Shown here: one piece after another, positions 62,815 through 64,000 of the stretch | Numbering within the stretch: the first letter of the stretch is position 1 | How the letters are laid out: every line of letters starts with the position of its first letter | Source of the DNA: Turbatrix aceti | Lineage: Eukaryota; Nematoda; Chromadorea; Rhabditida; Panagrolaimidae | Direction of reading: 5' to 3' | DNA length: 64,000 bases | Assembly (NCBI GenBank): GCA_963969345.1 | Contig: OZ017770.1 | Coordinates: 4,349,246-4,413,245 of the forward strand | Notes under the pieces: model-generated | The model's input: only the letters and a program-made list of their open reading frames with translations | What the model was told of the DNA's origin: nothing | Databases searched by the model: none | Program-made: the position numbers and the translations under genes

Positions 62815-64000
62815 TTATCACATTTGAATTACTTCAAAGATAATTTATTCGTTTTTAAAGGGTTGAATTGCGCCAGCGATAATTCAATTAAACGGTCATT
62901 TACAACAAAGACATGTTAATTGTAATAATATTGTCATTTAAAAAAAGCATAAGAGATGAAAAACGCAGGGGACATCAGGAACAAGATGGAATAACTAACG
63001 TATTTTGACTATATGATATCATTTGATAAAAAAAAGAAGAATGGGAGCAGCTGCGTATCAACGTGCTGTAATTTGCAACTCTTTATCCATTGTATTTAAG
63101 ACTACGAGAGATAAATACAAGCACACCATTTCAAGTTCATGGTGAGCATTGTATTCATCCTATATCAACTTTTTTGTACCAGTCGCATCTTACCTGCCAG
63201 ACGACTGCTCTAACAAACGCCGACATCCCCCGCGACACAATTTTGACCTAATACACGGTAGGTGTTCTCATTAAGATTTGTTTTTGACTCATAATACAGG
63301 TCACAGAGTAATGCTTATATCATTAACGCTTTTCTCGTTATCTTATCATTGTTAATTATTTGTAATTAGCAATGAGAACATGTTTTTTGAATTGATATCA
63401 CGATTGAAGCCAAAGATGCGTAGTCAGAGTTGGGTAACAATGTGTAACTGGAAATGTTTAAAGTTATGATTAATTACTACGAAAATGATTTTCGTTAAAT
63501 ATTTGAGTCTTTATAAACGCGGGCTTCAGCGTTTTGCGTTCATACATTTGTTTTTGTGGTGCGAAGCCATATGTTGTAAATGTACCTCCTGGTACCCAAC
63601 ATGATACATCAAACTAACTAAGAAATATATTTTAGCATATCTTATCTTCGTTGTCTAACTTTGAAACAAAAATAACTAAAACATCCCTAAAACCTTACAA
63701 CGGTGAGCTAAACATCATTTTTGAGACTGTGGTTAATCCCTCACACTTTGCACTGTTAGTGTCTTCTTTGTTTCTTTTTCAATGCATCTTGTCTTCAAAT
63801 TCCTTACCTTGCTTCCGTCAAAAAAGGGCTTAAAAGTTGCGCTTCTTCAGACGTATCTTAAGCAATCTTTGTCCTTTTTGGTGGTCAAGTCTACGTAATG
63901 AAATTCTATTTCTGACTGCTTTGTGATCATTTCGCAAGGATTCTTAAGATGTAACCTAAATCCGGCTGCTCTTGGTTTTTATCCGACTGCCGGGGCTTAG
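62815..64000. other. 1.2-kb region to the right window edge
   Basis: AT-rich with no coding exon that can be supported. A small perfect inverted repeat (GTACC-TCCT-GGTAC) lies near 63582-63595 but is too short to interpret. Confidence 0.5.

Overview
This is eukaryotic nuclear DNA, most likely from a chromadorean nematode. Introns are mostly 42-70 nt and AT-rich with TTTTAG or TTTCAG acceptors. The proteins are animal-specific (L1CAM, NCAM, JIP3, co-Smad, ERK), and one secreted EGF/VWA protein has the look of a nematode-type family. Several start codons sit just behind an unpaired splice acceptor, as expected for spliced-leader trans-splicing. The order or species cannot be fixed from the sequence. 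Ten protein-coding genes plus one truncated at the left edge can be modelled; in every model the exon phases join and each complete model totals a whole number of codons.

Layout. 1-869 (-): 5' part of a LACTB-type beta-lactamase-like gene, cut by the window edge. 1933-13252 (-): 16-exon L1CAM/neuroglian homologue (sax-7 type; 6 Ig, 5 FnIII, TM, FIGQY ankyrin-binding tail). 13253-19787: gene-free divergent interval. 19788-21422 (+): cytochrome-b5-fused front-end desaturase (fat-3/fat-4 type). 23014-23582 (+): small single-zinc-finger protein. 27215-33173 (+): NCAM homologue (5 Ig, 2 FnIII, TM). 34592-40121 (+): JIP3/UNC-16 scaffold in 17 exons. 40847-42007 (+): 3-hydroxyisobutyrate dehydrogenase. 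43385-45875 (+): Smad4-type co-Smad. 46723-48454 (+): unrecognised protein with about eight membrane segments. 49404-50717 (-): ERK-type MAP kinase. 50718-54905: gene-free divergent interval. 54906-56119 (+): CUE-domain protein (CUEDC1-like), convergent with 56189-61343 (-): secreted EGF/VWA protein in 20 exons. 62263-62805: a 543-bp non-autonomous DNA-transposon-like element with terminal inverted repeats and an apparent target-site duplication.

Functionally the window mixes neuronal adhesion and transport genes (sax-7, ncam-1, unc-16), TGF-beta and Ras/ERK signalling (co-Smad, ERK), and metabolism (PUFA desaturase, valine catabolism). There is no operon-like spacing: same-strand neighbours are about 0.7 kb or more apart. 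No rRNA, tRNA, SL RNA or CRISPR was recognised by eye. The most notable observations are an acidic insertion with a tetra-arginine site inside Ig4 of the NCAM homologue, an Arg-to-Gln change in the L3 loop of the co-Smad, a GC-AG intron in its MH1 domain, VWA-like regions without a metal-binding motif in the EGF/VWA protein, the orphan multi-pass membrane protein, and the transposon-like element.
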